This document shows positions 48,527 to 56,646 of a stretch of 64,000 nucleotides of DNA, piece after piece. Origin of the DNA: SVFI01 sp045588655 (lineage in GTDB: Bacteria > Bacillota > Clostridia > Lachnospirales > Lachnospiraceae); assembly GCA_045588655.1 (NCBI GenBank), contig JAZNEP010000043.1, positions 8,658 to 72,657 of the forward strand, read 5' to 3'. Both the position numbers and the translations under genes were made by a program. Below the pieces are notes generated by a model. It did not search any database, was not told where the DNA came from, and saw nothing but the letters and a program-made list of their open reading frames with translations. Within the stretch, counting starts at the first letter, position 1. Each line of letters starts with the position of its first letter.

Positions 48527-49348
48527 GTGAAAAAATTGTGGAAAAGAAATCAGATTATGATCACAGCGCTTGCGCTTATGATTGCAATCGCGGGGTATTT
48601 GAATTTTATGGGGAAAAAAGTGGATGAGGAAAGCCTTTTTACGACATCGGCGCAGTTTGAAGAAGCGCAGGTTGCAGATGTGAGTGATGTGGCAGAAGTG
48701 GATGGTTTGGCACAAATGGATGGCATGGCAGAAGTAGCGGATACAACAAATGGAGAAGAACTGGCTCAGGTGAGTGATGTGATGCAGACAGAGGAACTGG
48801 CGCTGATTACAGATGAGACGCAGGAAATCGATGCATCAGCCACGCTGACCGATATTGACAGTATGGATTCGGAGGAGGAAATGATTTATAGTGATTACCT
48901 GGATGAAGAGCAGGGAGAGAATATCACAGCGGCGGTAACGGAAGACTATGAGGGAGAAACACCGGGAGAGGCAGTATTTACAAGCACAACCGCTATATCT
49001 TCTCTGCAGGGAGCCAACGTCCTCAAAGAACAAACGAGAGCGAAGAATAAAGAGACGCTTATGGAAATTATTAACTCAGACAATCTGCCGGATAGCGCCA
49101 AACAGGAGGCGGTTGACAACATGATCGCTCTCACAGACATTGCGCAAAAGGAGTGTTCGGCAGAAATATTATTGGAAGCAAAAGGGTTTGAGGATGTTGT
49201 GGTAAGTATTACAGGAGATGTTGCAGATGTGATTGTGGCGGCCACGGAGCTGACCGATGCACAGAGAGCGCAGATTGAGGATATCGTGAAAAGAAAAACA
49301 GGTATTGAAGCCGAAAATATCATTATTTCGCCGGTGGCAGAAAAATAG
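48527..49348 (+). CDS. spoIIIAH: Stage III sporulation protein AH with long acidic insert
   Basis: Protein of 273 residues. After an N-terminal helix (MITALALMIAIAGYLNFMG) there is a long acidic region (about 40-150) with loose repeats of AQV-DVSDVAEVDGLAQMDG type. The C-terminal ring domain (about 165-273; TLMEIINSDNLPDSAKQEAV, ILLEAKGFEDVVVSITGD, DIVKRKTGIEAENIIISPV) matches SpoIIIAH, which binds forespore SpoIIQ across the septum. Bacillus SpoIIIAH is about 218 residues. The insert accounts for the extra length and would place the ring further from the membrane. It is last in the operon. Confidence 0.92.
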   Translation: MKKLWKRNQIMITALALMIAIAGYLNFMGKKVDEESLFTTSAQFEEAQVADVSDVAEVDGLAQMDGMAEVADTTNGEELAQVSDVMQTEELALITDETQEIDASATLTDIDSMDSEEEMIYSDYLDEEQGENITAAVTEDYEGETPGEAVFTSTTAISSLQGANVLKEQTRAKNKETLMEIINSDNLPDSAKQEAVDNMIALTDIAQKECSAEILLEAKGFEDVVVSITGDVADVIVAATELTDAQRAQIEDIVKRKTGIEAENIIISPVAEK

Positions 49349-49419
49349 TGTCAAATAGTTTTGAGTATGATATACTTGACGTGGTAATTTGGAAAAATAC
49401 AGCAGAATGGGAGGTCATT

Positions 49420-50580
49420 ATGAGAAGAGTTTTCTTGATCGTACTTGACAGCTTTGGAATAGGAGCAATGCCGGATGCGGATGCATATGGCGATGTTGGA
49501 ACGAATACGATAGGGTCATGTGCAACTTCACCGTATTTTGTGCTGCCGAATATGCAACAACTTGGATTGTTCAATATAGAGGGTGTGGATGTAGGAGGAA
49601 AGGTGTCGCCTGTAGCGCAGCCGCTTGCAAAAATCGCACGCATGAGGGAAACATCAAATGGAAAGGATACAACCATCGGGCATTGGGAGATTGCAGGTGT
49701 GATTTCCGAACATCCATTACCGACGTATCCAAACGGTTTTCCAAAAGAAATTTTGGAGGAGTTTTCCGAAAAAACAGGAAGAGGTGTGTTATGTAACAAG
49801 CCATATTCCGGTACGGAAGTCATCAAAGAATATGGAGATGAGCACGTGAAAACAGGTGCACTGATTGTCTATACATCCGCAGATAGTGTGTTTCAGATTG
49901 CCGCACATGAGGATGTGGTACCGGTAGAGCAGTTGTATCAATATTGTGAAATTGCCAGAAAAATCCTGGTAGGAAAACATGGTGTGGGTCGAGTGATTGC
50001 GCGTCCGTTTATCGGAGAGAGCGGCAATTATACAAGGACATCCAAACGACATGATTATTCGTTGGTTCCACCGAAAAAAACCATACTTTCCTGCATTTCG
50101 GAAGCCGGAAAAGACGTGATTGCAATCGGAAAAATATATGATATTTTTGCGGGTATCGGAATGACTAAGCATACGTATACAACCGGAAATGCAGATGGAA
50201 TTGAGAAGACCCTGGAGTATCTTAAGAAAGATTTTGAAGGGTTATGCTTTATCAATTTGGTAGATTATGATATGTTATATGGGCATCGCAATGATGTGGA
50301 CGGATATGCAAAGGCACTTGCGTATTTTGATGAAAAATTGCCGCAGATTATAGAGAATATGCGACAAGAGGATATCCTCATTCTTACGGCGGATCATGGT
50401 TGTGATCCGGGATATACCCAGTCAACCGATCATTCGAGAGAGTATACACCGTGTCTGATTTACGGTAAATGTGTGAAAGCTGAAAATATGGGAACAAGAA
50501 GTACATTTGCGGATATCGGTGCGACGGTACTGGATTATCTGGGAGTGAAATGTGAGATAGAAGGCAGCAGTATGCTGTAG
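49420..50580 (+). CDS. deoB: Phosphopentomutase
   Basis: Protein of about 386 residues, normal for the family. Start at 49420 with GGGAGG upstream; the frame extends back to 49348 without a signal. Alkaline-phosphatase-fold metal site: LDSFGIGAMPDADAYGD near 8-24, the NGKDTTIGHWEI block near 84-95 with the phosphorylated Thr, and the late LTADHGCDPGYTQSTDHSRE. It interconverts ribose 1- and 5-phosphate (and deoxy forms) in nucleoside salvage. It stands alone after the spoIIIA operon, with its own RBS but no clear promoter seen. Confidence 0.96.
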   Translation: MRRVFLIVLDSFGIGAMPDADAYGDVGTNTIGSCATSPYFVLPNMQQLGLFNIEGVDVGGKVSPVAQPLAKIARMRETSNGKDTTIGHWEIAGVISEHPLPTYPNGFPKEILEEFSEKTGRGVLCNKPYSGTEVIKEYGDEHVKTGALIVYTSADSVFQIAAHEDVVPVEQLYQYCEIARKILVGKHGVGRVIARPFIGESGNYTRTSKRHDYSLVPPKKTILSCISEAGKDVIAIGKIYDIFAGIGMTKHTYTTGNADGIEKTLEYLKKDFEGLCFINLVDYDMLYGHRNDVDGYAKALAYFDEKLPQIIENMRQEDILILTADHGCDPGYTQSTDHSREYTPCLIYGKCVKAENMGTRSTFADIGATVLDYLGVKCEIEGSSML

Positions 50581-50618
50581 ATGCAGGTAAGAGAACATAA
50601 GAGCTGGAGGAAAAACAA

Positions 50619-52211
50619 GTGAGTAAATATGGCGCAGAAATAAATAAACGTAGAACATTTGCCATTATTTCGCACCCGGATGCGGGAAAAACGACATTGA
50701 CAGAAAAATTTCTGTTGTACGGAGGAGCGATTAATCTGGCAGGAAGTGTAAAGGGTAAGGCGACTGCCAGACATGCAGTTTCTGACTGGATGGAAATTGA
50801 AAAGGAAAGAGGTATTTCCGTAACGTCTTCGGTATTACAGTTTGAATATGACGGATTTTGCATCAACATCTTGGATACGCCGGGACATCAGGATTTCTCG
50901 GAGGACACATATCGTACCCTCATGGCAGCAGATTCTGCGGTTATGGTTATTGATGCAAGTAAAGGTGTTGAAGCACAGACCAGAAAACTGTTTAAAGTTT
51001 GTGTGATGCGTAAAATTCCGATTTTTACATTCATTAATAAGATGGATCGTGATGCAAATGATACCTTTGAACTGTTAGATGAGATTGAAAAGGAGCTTGG
51101 AATCGCGACATGCCCGGTAAACTGGCCGATAGGTTCGGGAAAAGAATTTAAAGGTGTGTACGAGAGAAAATCACGTAATGTATTTACGTTTTCTGATACG
51201 GAAAAGGGTACCAAAGAAGGAGAAACGGAAATTATATCTGTGGACGAGACAGAACGTCTTACAAAACAGATTGGAGAAGATGCTTTTGCACTTCTAAATG
51301 ATGAGATTGAACTTTTGGACGGTGCGAGTGCAGAGTTTGACCTTGCGGAGGTTCAAAAAGGAAATCTGACACCGGTATTTTTTGGTTCGGCGCTTACAAA
51401 CTTTGGTGTGGAAGTATTTCTAAAGCATTTCTTGGAAATGACGACAACACCATTGCCAAGGCTGTCAGACAAAGGAATGATCGATCCGGTAGAAAATGAT
51501 TTTTCTGCGTTTGTATTTAAAATTCAGGCCAATATGAATAAAGCGCACAGAGACAGAGTGGCCTTTATGCGCATCTGTTCCGGACGATTTGATGCAGGTA
51601 TGGAAGTAAAGCATGTGCAGGGCAATAAAGTGATGCGCTTATCGCAACCACAGCAGATTATGGCGGATTCCAGAAAAATTTTGGATGAAGCATTTGCAGG
51701 TGATATTATCGGAGTATTTGATCCGGGTATTTTTTCTATCGGTGATACGATATGTATGCCAAAAGAAAATTTCTGCTATGCAGGTATTCCAACGTTTGCT
51801 CCGGAACATTTTGCACGTGTGCGTCAGCTTGATACAATGAAGAGAAAGCAGTTTGTCAAGGGAATCACGCAGATTGCACAAGAAGGTGCGATTCAGATTT
51901 TTAAAGAGTTTAATACCGGTATGGAGGAGATTATCGTTGGCGTGGTAGGTGTACTCCAATTTGATGTGTTAAAATATCGTCTTGAGAATGAATATAATGT
52001 TGATATTAGATTAGAACCATTGCCATATGAATATATTCGCTGGGTAGAGAATGACGACATTGATCTGAATCGTATTGTCGGTACTTCCGATATGAAAAAA
52101 GTGACCGATTTAAAAGAGAGACCACTTCTATTGTTTATTAATGAGTGGAGTGTACAGATGGTATTAAACCGTAACGAAGGATTAGAACTAGCAGAATTTG
52201 GAAAGAATTAA
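50619..52211 (+). CDS. prfC: Peptide chain release factor 3
   Basis: Protein of 530 residues starting at GTG with GCTGGAGGA upstream. GTPase motifs: G1 SHPDAGKTTLTEKF (about 18-31), G3 DTPGHQDFSEDT (about 86-97), G4 NKMDRD (about 140-145). The residues are those of RF3 rather than EF-G (length about 530, KHVQGNKVMRLSQPQQIMA). It recycles RF1 and RF2 from the ribosome after termination. The transglutaminase gene starts 3 bp after its stop. Confidence 0.97.
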   Translation: MSKYGAEINKRRTFAIISHPDAGKTTLTEKFLLYGGAINLAGSVKGKATARHAVSDWMEIEKERGISVTSSVLQFEYDGFCINILDTPGHQDFSEDTYRTLMAADSAVMVIDASKGVEAQTRKLFKVCVMRKIPIFTFINKMDRDANDTFELLDEIEKELGIATCPVNWPIGSGKEFKGVYERKSRNVFTFSDTEKGTKEGETEIISVDETERLTKQIGEDAFALLNDEIELLDGASAEFDLAEVQKGNLTPVFFGSALTNFGVEVFLKHFLEMTTTPLPRLSDKGMIDPVENDFSAFVFKIQANMNKAHRDRVAFMRICSGRFDAGMEVKHVQGNKVMRLSQPQQIMADSRKILDEAFAGDIIGVFDPGIFSIGDTICMPKENFCYAGIPTFAPEHFARVRQLDTMKRKQFVKGITQIAQEGAIQIFKEFNTGMEEIIVGVVGVLQFDVLKYRLENEYNVDIRLEPLPYEYIRWVENDDIDLNRIVGTSDMKKVTDLKERPLLLFINEWSVQMVLNRNEGLELAEFGKN

Positions 52212-52214
52212 AAC

Positions 52215-53444
52215 ATGAGTGATAAATCTAAAAATTTTATTTATGCCTGTATTATTATTATATTTGTCGGAATGGTTGTTTCTATTGTCTCTACCGAACT
52301 TAGGGGCGGAAGGGAAATGGTTGCAGATGTGGGAAAGACAGACTACGTTGATGTAAGTGGACATCAAGGCACGACAGATGTAACTGTGTCAATGCAGGAG
52401 AATGAGAAGTCTAGCTCGACCGCGACAGCACAGCAGCAGGCTCTAACCACCGGTTTATATTATTATGAGTCGCTGACACAGGATGAGAAGGCGATGTATC
52501 AGCAGATATATTCTGCAATCACAACCAGAGAGAAGATTTTGCTGGATACAGTAAATGATGGCGTGGTGGACAAGGTATTTCAGAGTATTATGAACGATCA
52601 TCCTGAAATTTTTTATTCATCCGCTTATCAATTAGAAAAGCAGATGCGTGACTATGTGACGGTAAAAATGTATTTTCAACCCACTTATCACATGACAGAG
52701 GAAGAGCAAAAAGCAAACCAGTATGAGATTGAGCGATATGTACAGGCGTGTATTTCTGCAATGCCGCAGGGGCTGGATGACTATGGAAAAGTAAAGTACG
52801 TTTATGAGTACATTATAAGAAATACAGAATATGAATTAAATTGTGAGAACAGTCAGAATATATGCTCTGTATTCTTAAATGGAAAAAGTGTATGTCAGGG
52901 ATATGCAAAAGCGACACAGTATATTCTGTCGAAAATGGGATTTGAGATTACACTTGCATATGGTACGGTGGGAACCGATCTTCATTCTTGGAATTTGATT
53001 AGAGTGGATGGTGATTATTATTACATGGATACCACTTGGGGGGATGCAGGATATAGCAGACCGGGAACGGAGCAACAGGTATTGGCGCAACAGGTTGTAA
53101 ATTATGAGTATTTTTTGATTACAACTCAGCAGATTTCCCGGACCCACAGAATAGATAACGTGGTATCACTTCCGGCGTGTATCGCGACACGTAACAATTA
53201 TTTTGTAAGAGAAGGAAGATATCTGACAAGTGCGGATGAAAGTGCGGTTCGCGCAGTTGTAGAGTTTGCAAGAACAGCGAGCCCGAATGAGATTTCCTTT
53301 ATGTGTTCCGATGCTATGGTCTATGAAGAGGTGAAAAATATGCTGATTACGCGGCAAAAGTTATTTGATTTCGTACCTTCTTCAAATAGTGTTTCGTATA
53401 GTTACAATGATAATATGTATACACTGATTTTCTGGATTGAATAA
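52215..53444 (+). CDS. Membrane-anchored transglutaminase-like protein
   Basis: Protein of 409 residues. One N-terminal helix (about 9-27) places the rest outside. The transglutaminase-like core holds the catalytic triad: C227 in SVCQGYAKA, H257 in DLHSWNLI, D272 in YYMDTTWGD. The N-terminal region (about 28-190) is Gln/Thr-rich, then helical. In bacteria this fold mostly acts as a cysteine peptidase; a cell-wall or spore-coat target is possible but not shown. It lies 3 bp after prfC and is likely in the same transcript. A strong promoter for the next operon overlaps its stop. Confidence 0.85.
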   Translation: MSDKSKNFIYACIIIIFVGMVVSIVSTELRGGREMVADVGKTDYVDVSGHQGTTDVTVSMQENEKSSSTATAQQQALTTGLYYYESLTQDEKAMYQQIYSAITTREKILLDTVNDGVVDKVFQSIMNDHPEIFYSSAYQLEKQMRDYVTVKMYFQPTYHMTEEEQKANQYEIERYVQACISAMPQGLDDYGKVKYVYEYIIRNTEYELNCENSQNICSVFLNGKSVCQGYAKATQYILSKMGFEITLAYGTVGTDLHSWNLIRVDGDYYYMDTTWGDAGYSRPGTEQQVLAQQVVNYEYFLITTQQISRTHRIDNVVSLPACIATRNNYFVREGRYLTSADESAVRAVVEFARTASPNEISFMCSDAMVYEEVKNMLITRQKLFDFVPSSNSVSYSYNDNMYTLIFWIE

Positions 53445-53465
53445 TAGAAAAAGATTTGATATACT
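53437..53465 (+). promoter_or_regulatory. Promoter of the asp23-nusB-...-dxs operon
   Basis: TTGAAT (53437-53442) and TATACT (53460-53465) are 17 bp apart. It overlaps the stop codon of the transglutaminase-like gene and lies 31 bp before the asp23 start, which has a perfect AAAGGAGG site. Confidence 0.7.
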
Positions 53466-53495
53466 TTTGTTATATAGCGAAAGGAGGACCACAGC

Positions 53496-53885
53496 ATGGA
53501 AAAAGATATGACAGAACGTGGTACTTATATGTTAAAAGAAGATGATAAATTAGGAGCAGTTCAGATTGCGGATGATGTGGTTGCTATGATCGCATCGCTT
53601 GCAGCAACAGAAGTAGATGGCGTGTCAGCGCTGGTTGGAAATATTACAAACGAGCTTATGAGTAAAGTCGGAATGAAAAAGCTGACCAAGGGCGTAAAAG
53701 TAGAAGTTCTGGAAGGTGTAGTATCGGTAGAACTTGCGATTATGATTGAGTACGGATACAATATTCCGCAGACATGTCAAAATGTACAGAATAAAGTAAA
53801 AACTGCAATTGAAAATATGACAGGCCTTGATGTATCCGATGTCAATATACGTATTGCCGGTGTCAACATGCAGGAAATGAAATAA
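53496..53885 (+). CDS. Asp23/Gls24 family protein (YqhY-like)
   Basis: Protein of 129 residues. It carries the family pattern: VQIADDVVAMIASLAATEVDG, then KVEVLEGVVSVELAIMIEYG and QTCQNVQNKVKTAIENMTG in two parts, and the IRIAGVN end. YqhY proteins affect lipid and envelope homeostasis near accBC in Bacillus; here the acc genes are absent and nusB follows 22 bp later. AAAGGAGG precedes the ATG. Confidence 0.9.
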   Translation: MEKDMTERGTYMLKEDDKLGAVQIADDVVAMIASLAATEVDGVSALVGNITNELMSKVGMKKLTKGVKVEVLEGVVSVELAIMIEYGYNIPQTCQNVQNKVKTAIENMTGLDVSDVNIRIAGVNMQEMK

Positions 53886-53907
53886 GCGAAAAATTAAGGA
53901 CTAACAG

Positions 53908-54321
53908 ATGAGTAGAAGTAAACTGAGAGAAAAAGTATTTCAATTATTGTTCCGTGTTGCATTTAATTCTGAAGAAGAGTTGCAGCAGCAAACTGAGTTT
54001 TTTTTAGAAGACCAGCAACAGGAAGGCGTGACAGAAAGAGAACAGGAGCAGATTCAGGAAAGATTTGATAAGGTAATCTCAAAGCTTGCTGAGATAGATG
54101 CAAAAATAGATGAGAATACCACAGGATGGAATACAAAGAGACTTGGCAAGGTGGAGCTTGCAATTCTGCGTCTTGCAATCTTTGAGATTGTTTATGATGA
54201 GAGTATTCCGGGTTCTGTTGCAATCAATGAAGCGGTAGAATTAGCCAAAAAATATGCAGCAGAAGAATCGCCTGCATTTATCAACGGAGTACTTGCTAAG
54301 TTTGTGCCAAAGGAAGCGTAG
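53908..54321 (+). CDS. nusB: Transcription antitermination factor NusB
   Basis: Protein of 137 residues. NusB fold markers: KLREKVFQLLFRVAFN at the N-terminus, RLGKVELAILRLAIFEI (about 81-97) and the signature SVAINEAVELAKKYA (about 112-126). It pairs with S10 (NusE) on boxA RNA to allow antitermination of rRNA operons. It sits between asp23 and xseA; xseA starts 3 bp after its stop. Confidence 0.95.
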   Translation: MSRSKLREKVFQLLFRVAFNSEEELQQQTEFFLEDQQQEGVTEREQEQIQERFDKVISKLAEIDAKIDENTTGWNTKRLGKVELAILRLAIFEIVYDESIPGSVAINEAVELAKKYAAEESPAFINGVLAKFVPKEA

Positions 54322-54324
54322 GCA

Positions 54325-55533
54325 ATGAAACAGAATGTTTATTCCGTAAGCCAGATTAATAGTTATATTAAAAATATGTTTACACAGGATTTTTTATGCA
54401 GTTCCATTTTGATTAAGGGAGAGCTGAGCAATGTGAAATACCATGGTTCAGGGCACATTTATTTTACCCTAAAAGATAGTGGAGCTGCTATTTCATGTGT
54501 TATGTTTGCGGGGAATCGAGGTGGACTTTCGTTTCGCATGGAAGATGGTCAGCAGATTATAGCCTCAGGTTCCATAGATGTGTATGAGAGTGCCGGTAAG
54601 TACCAGCTCTATGCAAAACAGATTGAACTTGCCGGAGGGGGCGCGCTTTATGAGCAATATGAGAAGCTGAAGCGCGAAATGGAAGAAATGGGGATGTTTG
54701 ATTCCTGTTATAAGCAGCCAATTCCCAAATACGTAAAACGTCTGGGAATCGTAACGGCCGCTACCGGTGCTGCAGTGAGAGATATCATACAAATTGCGAA
54801 GAGAAGAAATCCATATATTGAGATTATTTTATATCCGGCAATTGTACAAGGCGATTATGCGGTCGAGAGCATTGTGGATGGGATTCGAGCAATGGAGCTT
54901 GAACAGGTGGATGTTATGATCGTAGGACGCGGTGGAGGAAGTATAGAAGATTTGTGGGCATTTAACAGCAGAGAGGTAGCACAGGCTGTATTTGACTGTA
55001 GTATTCCTGTGATTTCTGCTGTCGGACATGAAACAGACACCACAATTATTGATTATGTGTCCGATTTGAGAGCACCGACTCCTTCCGCAGGTGCAGAACT
55101 GGCGGTGTGTGACGTGGAGGCGCTGCTTTGGCAGATTAAGCAGAGTGCAAGACGTTTGTCGGATGCAATGTATAGCAAATGCGAGAAAGAACGGATGCGG
55201 ATTGAACATCTGGCTTTAAAAATAAAGTTGGTTTCTCCGGAAGCCATAATGAAAGAACAACGAATGCGTATTCTTACAAAAGAGAATGAGATTACGAGTC
55301 TGATGGAAGCCAAGCTGGAACAGAAAAAACATGAGCTTCAGATGTATGCGGCGCGACTGGAAAGTCAGTCACCACTTGCAAAACTAAGACAGGGGTATGC
55401 ATATGTGACGACAGAGCAGCAACATGCCTTAACTGAGATAGGACAGGTAAAACCATCGGATAAGCTTACAATATATTTACAGGATGGCACGATAGATGCA
55501 AGAGTGGAACGTGTCAATGGGAGAACAGAATGA
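54325..55533 (+). CDS. xseA: Exodeoxyribonuclease VII large subunit
   Basis: Protein of 402 residues. An N-terminal OB-fold (about 1-100; VSQINSYIKNM, LSNVKYHGSGHIYFTLKD) precedes the catalytic domain with the GRGGGSIEDLWAFN motif (about 193-206) and DYVSDLRAPTPSAGAEL (about 244-260). The C-terminal part is helical. With XseB it degrades single-stranded DNA to oligonucleotides. The stop overlaps the xseB start by 4 bp. Confidence 0.97.
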   Translation: MKQNVYSVSQINSYIKNMFTQDFLCSSILIKGELSNVKYHGSGHIYFTLKDSGAAISCVMFAGNRGGLSFRMEDGQQIIASGSIDVYESAGKYQLYAKQIELAGGGALYEQYEKLKREMEEMGMFDSCYKQPIPKYVKRLGIVTAATGAAVRDIIQIAKRRNPYIEIILYPAIVQGDYAVESIVDGIRAMELEQVDVMIVGRGGGSIEDLWAFNSREVAQAVFDCSIPVISAVGHETDTTIIDYVSDLRAPTPSAGAELAVCDVEALLWQIKQSARRLSDAMYSKCEKERMRIEHLALKIKLVSPEAIMKEQRMRILTKENEITSLMEAKLEQKKHELQMYAARLESQSPLAKLRQGYAYVTTEQQHALTEIGQVKPSDKLTIYLQDGTIDARVERVNGRTE

Positions 55534-55742
55534 GTGAGGAAAGAGAGCTTTCGCTGGAGGAAGCGTTGGAGCAAATTGAGGCGGTTGTAGAAAAGCTTGA
55601 ACAACCGGGGACATCACTGGAGGAATCCTTTGTTGCATATAAAGAAGGTGTTTCACTTGTCAAACACTGCAATGATATGATTGATAAAGTAGAGAAAGAA
55701 GTGAAAGTACTTTCGCAAGGAGGAGAATCAGATGAATTTTAA
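55530..55742 (+). CDS. xseB: Exodeoxyribonuclease VII small subunit
   Basis: Protein of 70 residues, typical of XseB. The signature LSLEEALEQIEAVVEKLEQP and the SLEESFVAYKEGVSLVKHC helix are present. It forms the regulatory coils of exonuclease VII with XseA. The start overlaps xseA by 4 bp, and its end overlaps ispA by 11 bp. Confidence 0.95.
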   Translation: MSEERELSLEEALEQIEAVVEKLEQPGTSLEESFVAYKEGVSLVKHCNDMIDKVEKEVKVLSQGGESDEF

Positions 55743-56625
55743 TGAGTGGCTGGATCAAAAGACAAAAGAGACAGAAGAAATTATATGTTCCTATTTACCA
55801 AAAGAGACAGGAAATCAGAAGACGGTGCTGGAGGCTATGAATTATAGTGTGAAAGTAGGAGGGAAACGCCTACGTCCACTCATGATGCTGGAGACCTATC
55901 GCATGTTTGGTGGAACGCAAGAGCTGATTAAGCCGTTTATGGCAGCGCTTGAGATGATTCATACGTATTCGCTGGTGCATGATGATTTGGAAGCCATGGA
56001 TAATGATGAATATCGCAGAGGGATGAAAACCACGCACGTGGTATATGGAGAAGCAATGGCTATTTTAGCAGGGGATGCACTGCTAAATTATGCCTTTGAG
56101 ATTGCGGCTTCTGCGTTTGAAACAAATCCGGGGTCGATTTCGGCGGAAAGAGCGCTAATGGTACTAGGGAAAAAAGCTGGTATATTTGGTATGGTTGGTG
56201 GTCAGGTATGTGATGTGGAGGCAGAAAAACGACAGCTTCCGTTATCAAAAGAACAGTTACTGTTTATACATGAAAATAAAACAGCCGCGCTGATACAGGC
56301 TGCATTGATGATTGGAGCAATCCTCGCGGGTGCAGACCAGAATGAAATCGATATATTAGAAAAAATCGGATATAATGTAGGTGTTGCATTTCAGATTCAG
56401 GATGATATTCTGGATATTACAGGATCACAAGAGGAATTAGGAAAGCCAATCGGTAGTGACGAAAAGAATAATAAAGCGACTTACGTGACGTTGACAGGTT
56501 TGGATGAGGCTGCATTACAAGTAGAGAGATTATCCAAAGAAGCAGTAAGTCTTCTGGCAGATTTGCCGGGAGATCATGAATTCCTCGAAAATTTGATTAT
56601 CAGTTTGATACATAGGACAAAATAA
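55732..56625 (+). CDS. ispA: Farnesyl diphosphate synthase / polyprenyl synthetase
   Basis: Protein of 297 residues. The first aspartate-rich motif is DDLEAMDND (about 84-92, DDxxxxD form of bacterial short-chain synthases) and the second is DDILD (about 224-228). GGKRLRP (about 43-49) binds the isopentenyl diphosphate. It condenses dimethylallyl and isopentenyl diphosphate to farnesyl diphosphate, supplying carriers and quinones. Co-transcribed with xseB upstream and dxs 21 bp downstream. Confidence 0.96.
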   Translation: MNFNEWLDQKTKETEEIICSYLPKETGNQKTVLEAMNYSVKVGGKRLRPLMMLETYRMFGGTQELIKPFMAALEMIHTYSLVHDDLEAMDNDEYRRGMKTTHVVYGEAMAILAGDALLNYAFEIAASAFETNPGSISAERALMVLGKKAGIFGMVGGQVCDVEAEKRQLPLSKEQLLFIHENKTAALIQAALMIGAILAGADQNEIDILEKIGYNVGVAFQIQDDILDITGSQEELGKPIGSDEKNNKATYVTLTGLDEAALQVERLSKEAVSLLADLPGDHEFLENLIISLIHRTK

Positions 56626-56646
56626 GACACGCAAAAGAGGTGGATT

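Noticed and set aside
49361..49405. TATACT and TTGACG near the deoB start as a promoter
   Set aside because: Neither has a partner hexamer at 16-18 bp, so no promoter was called.
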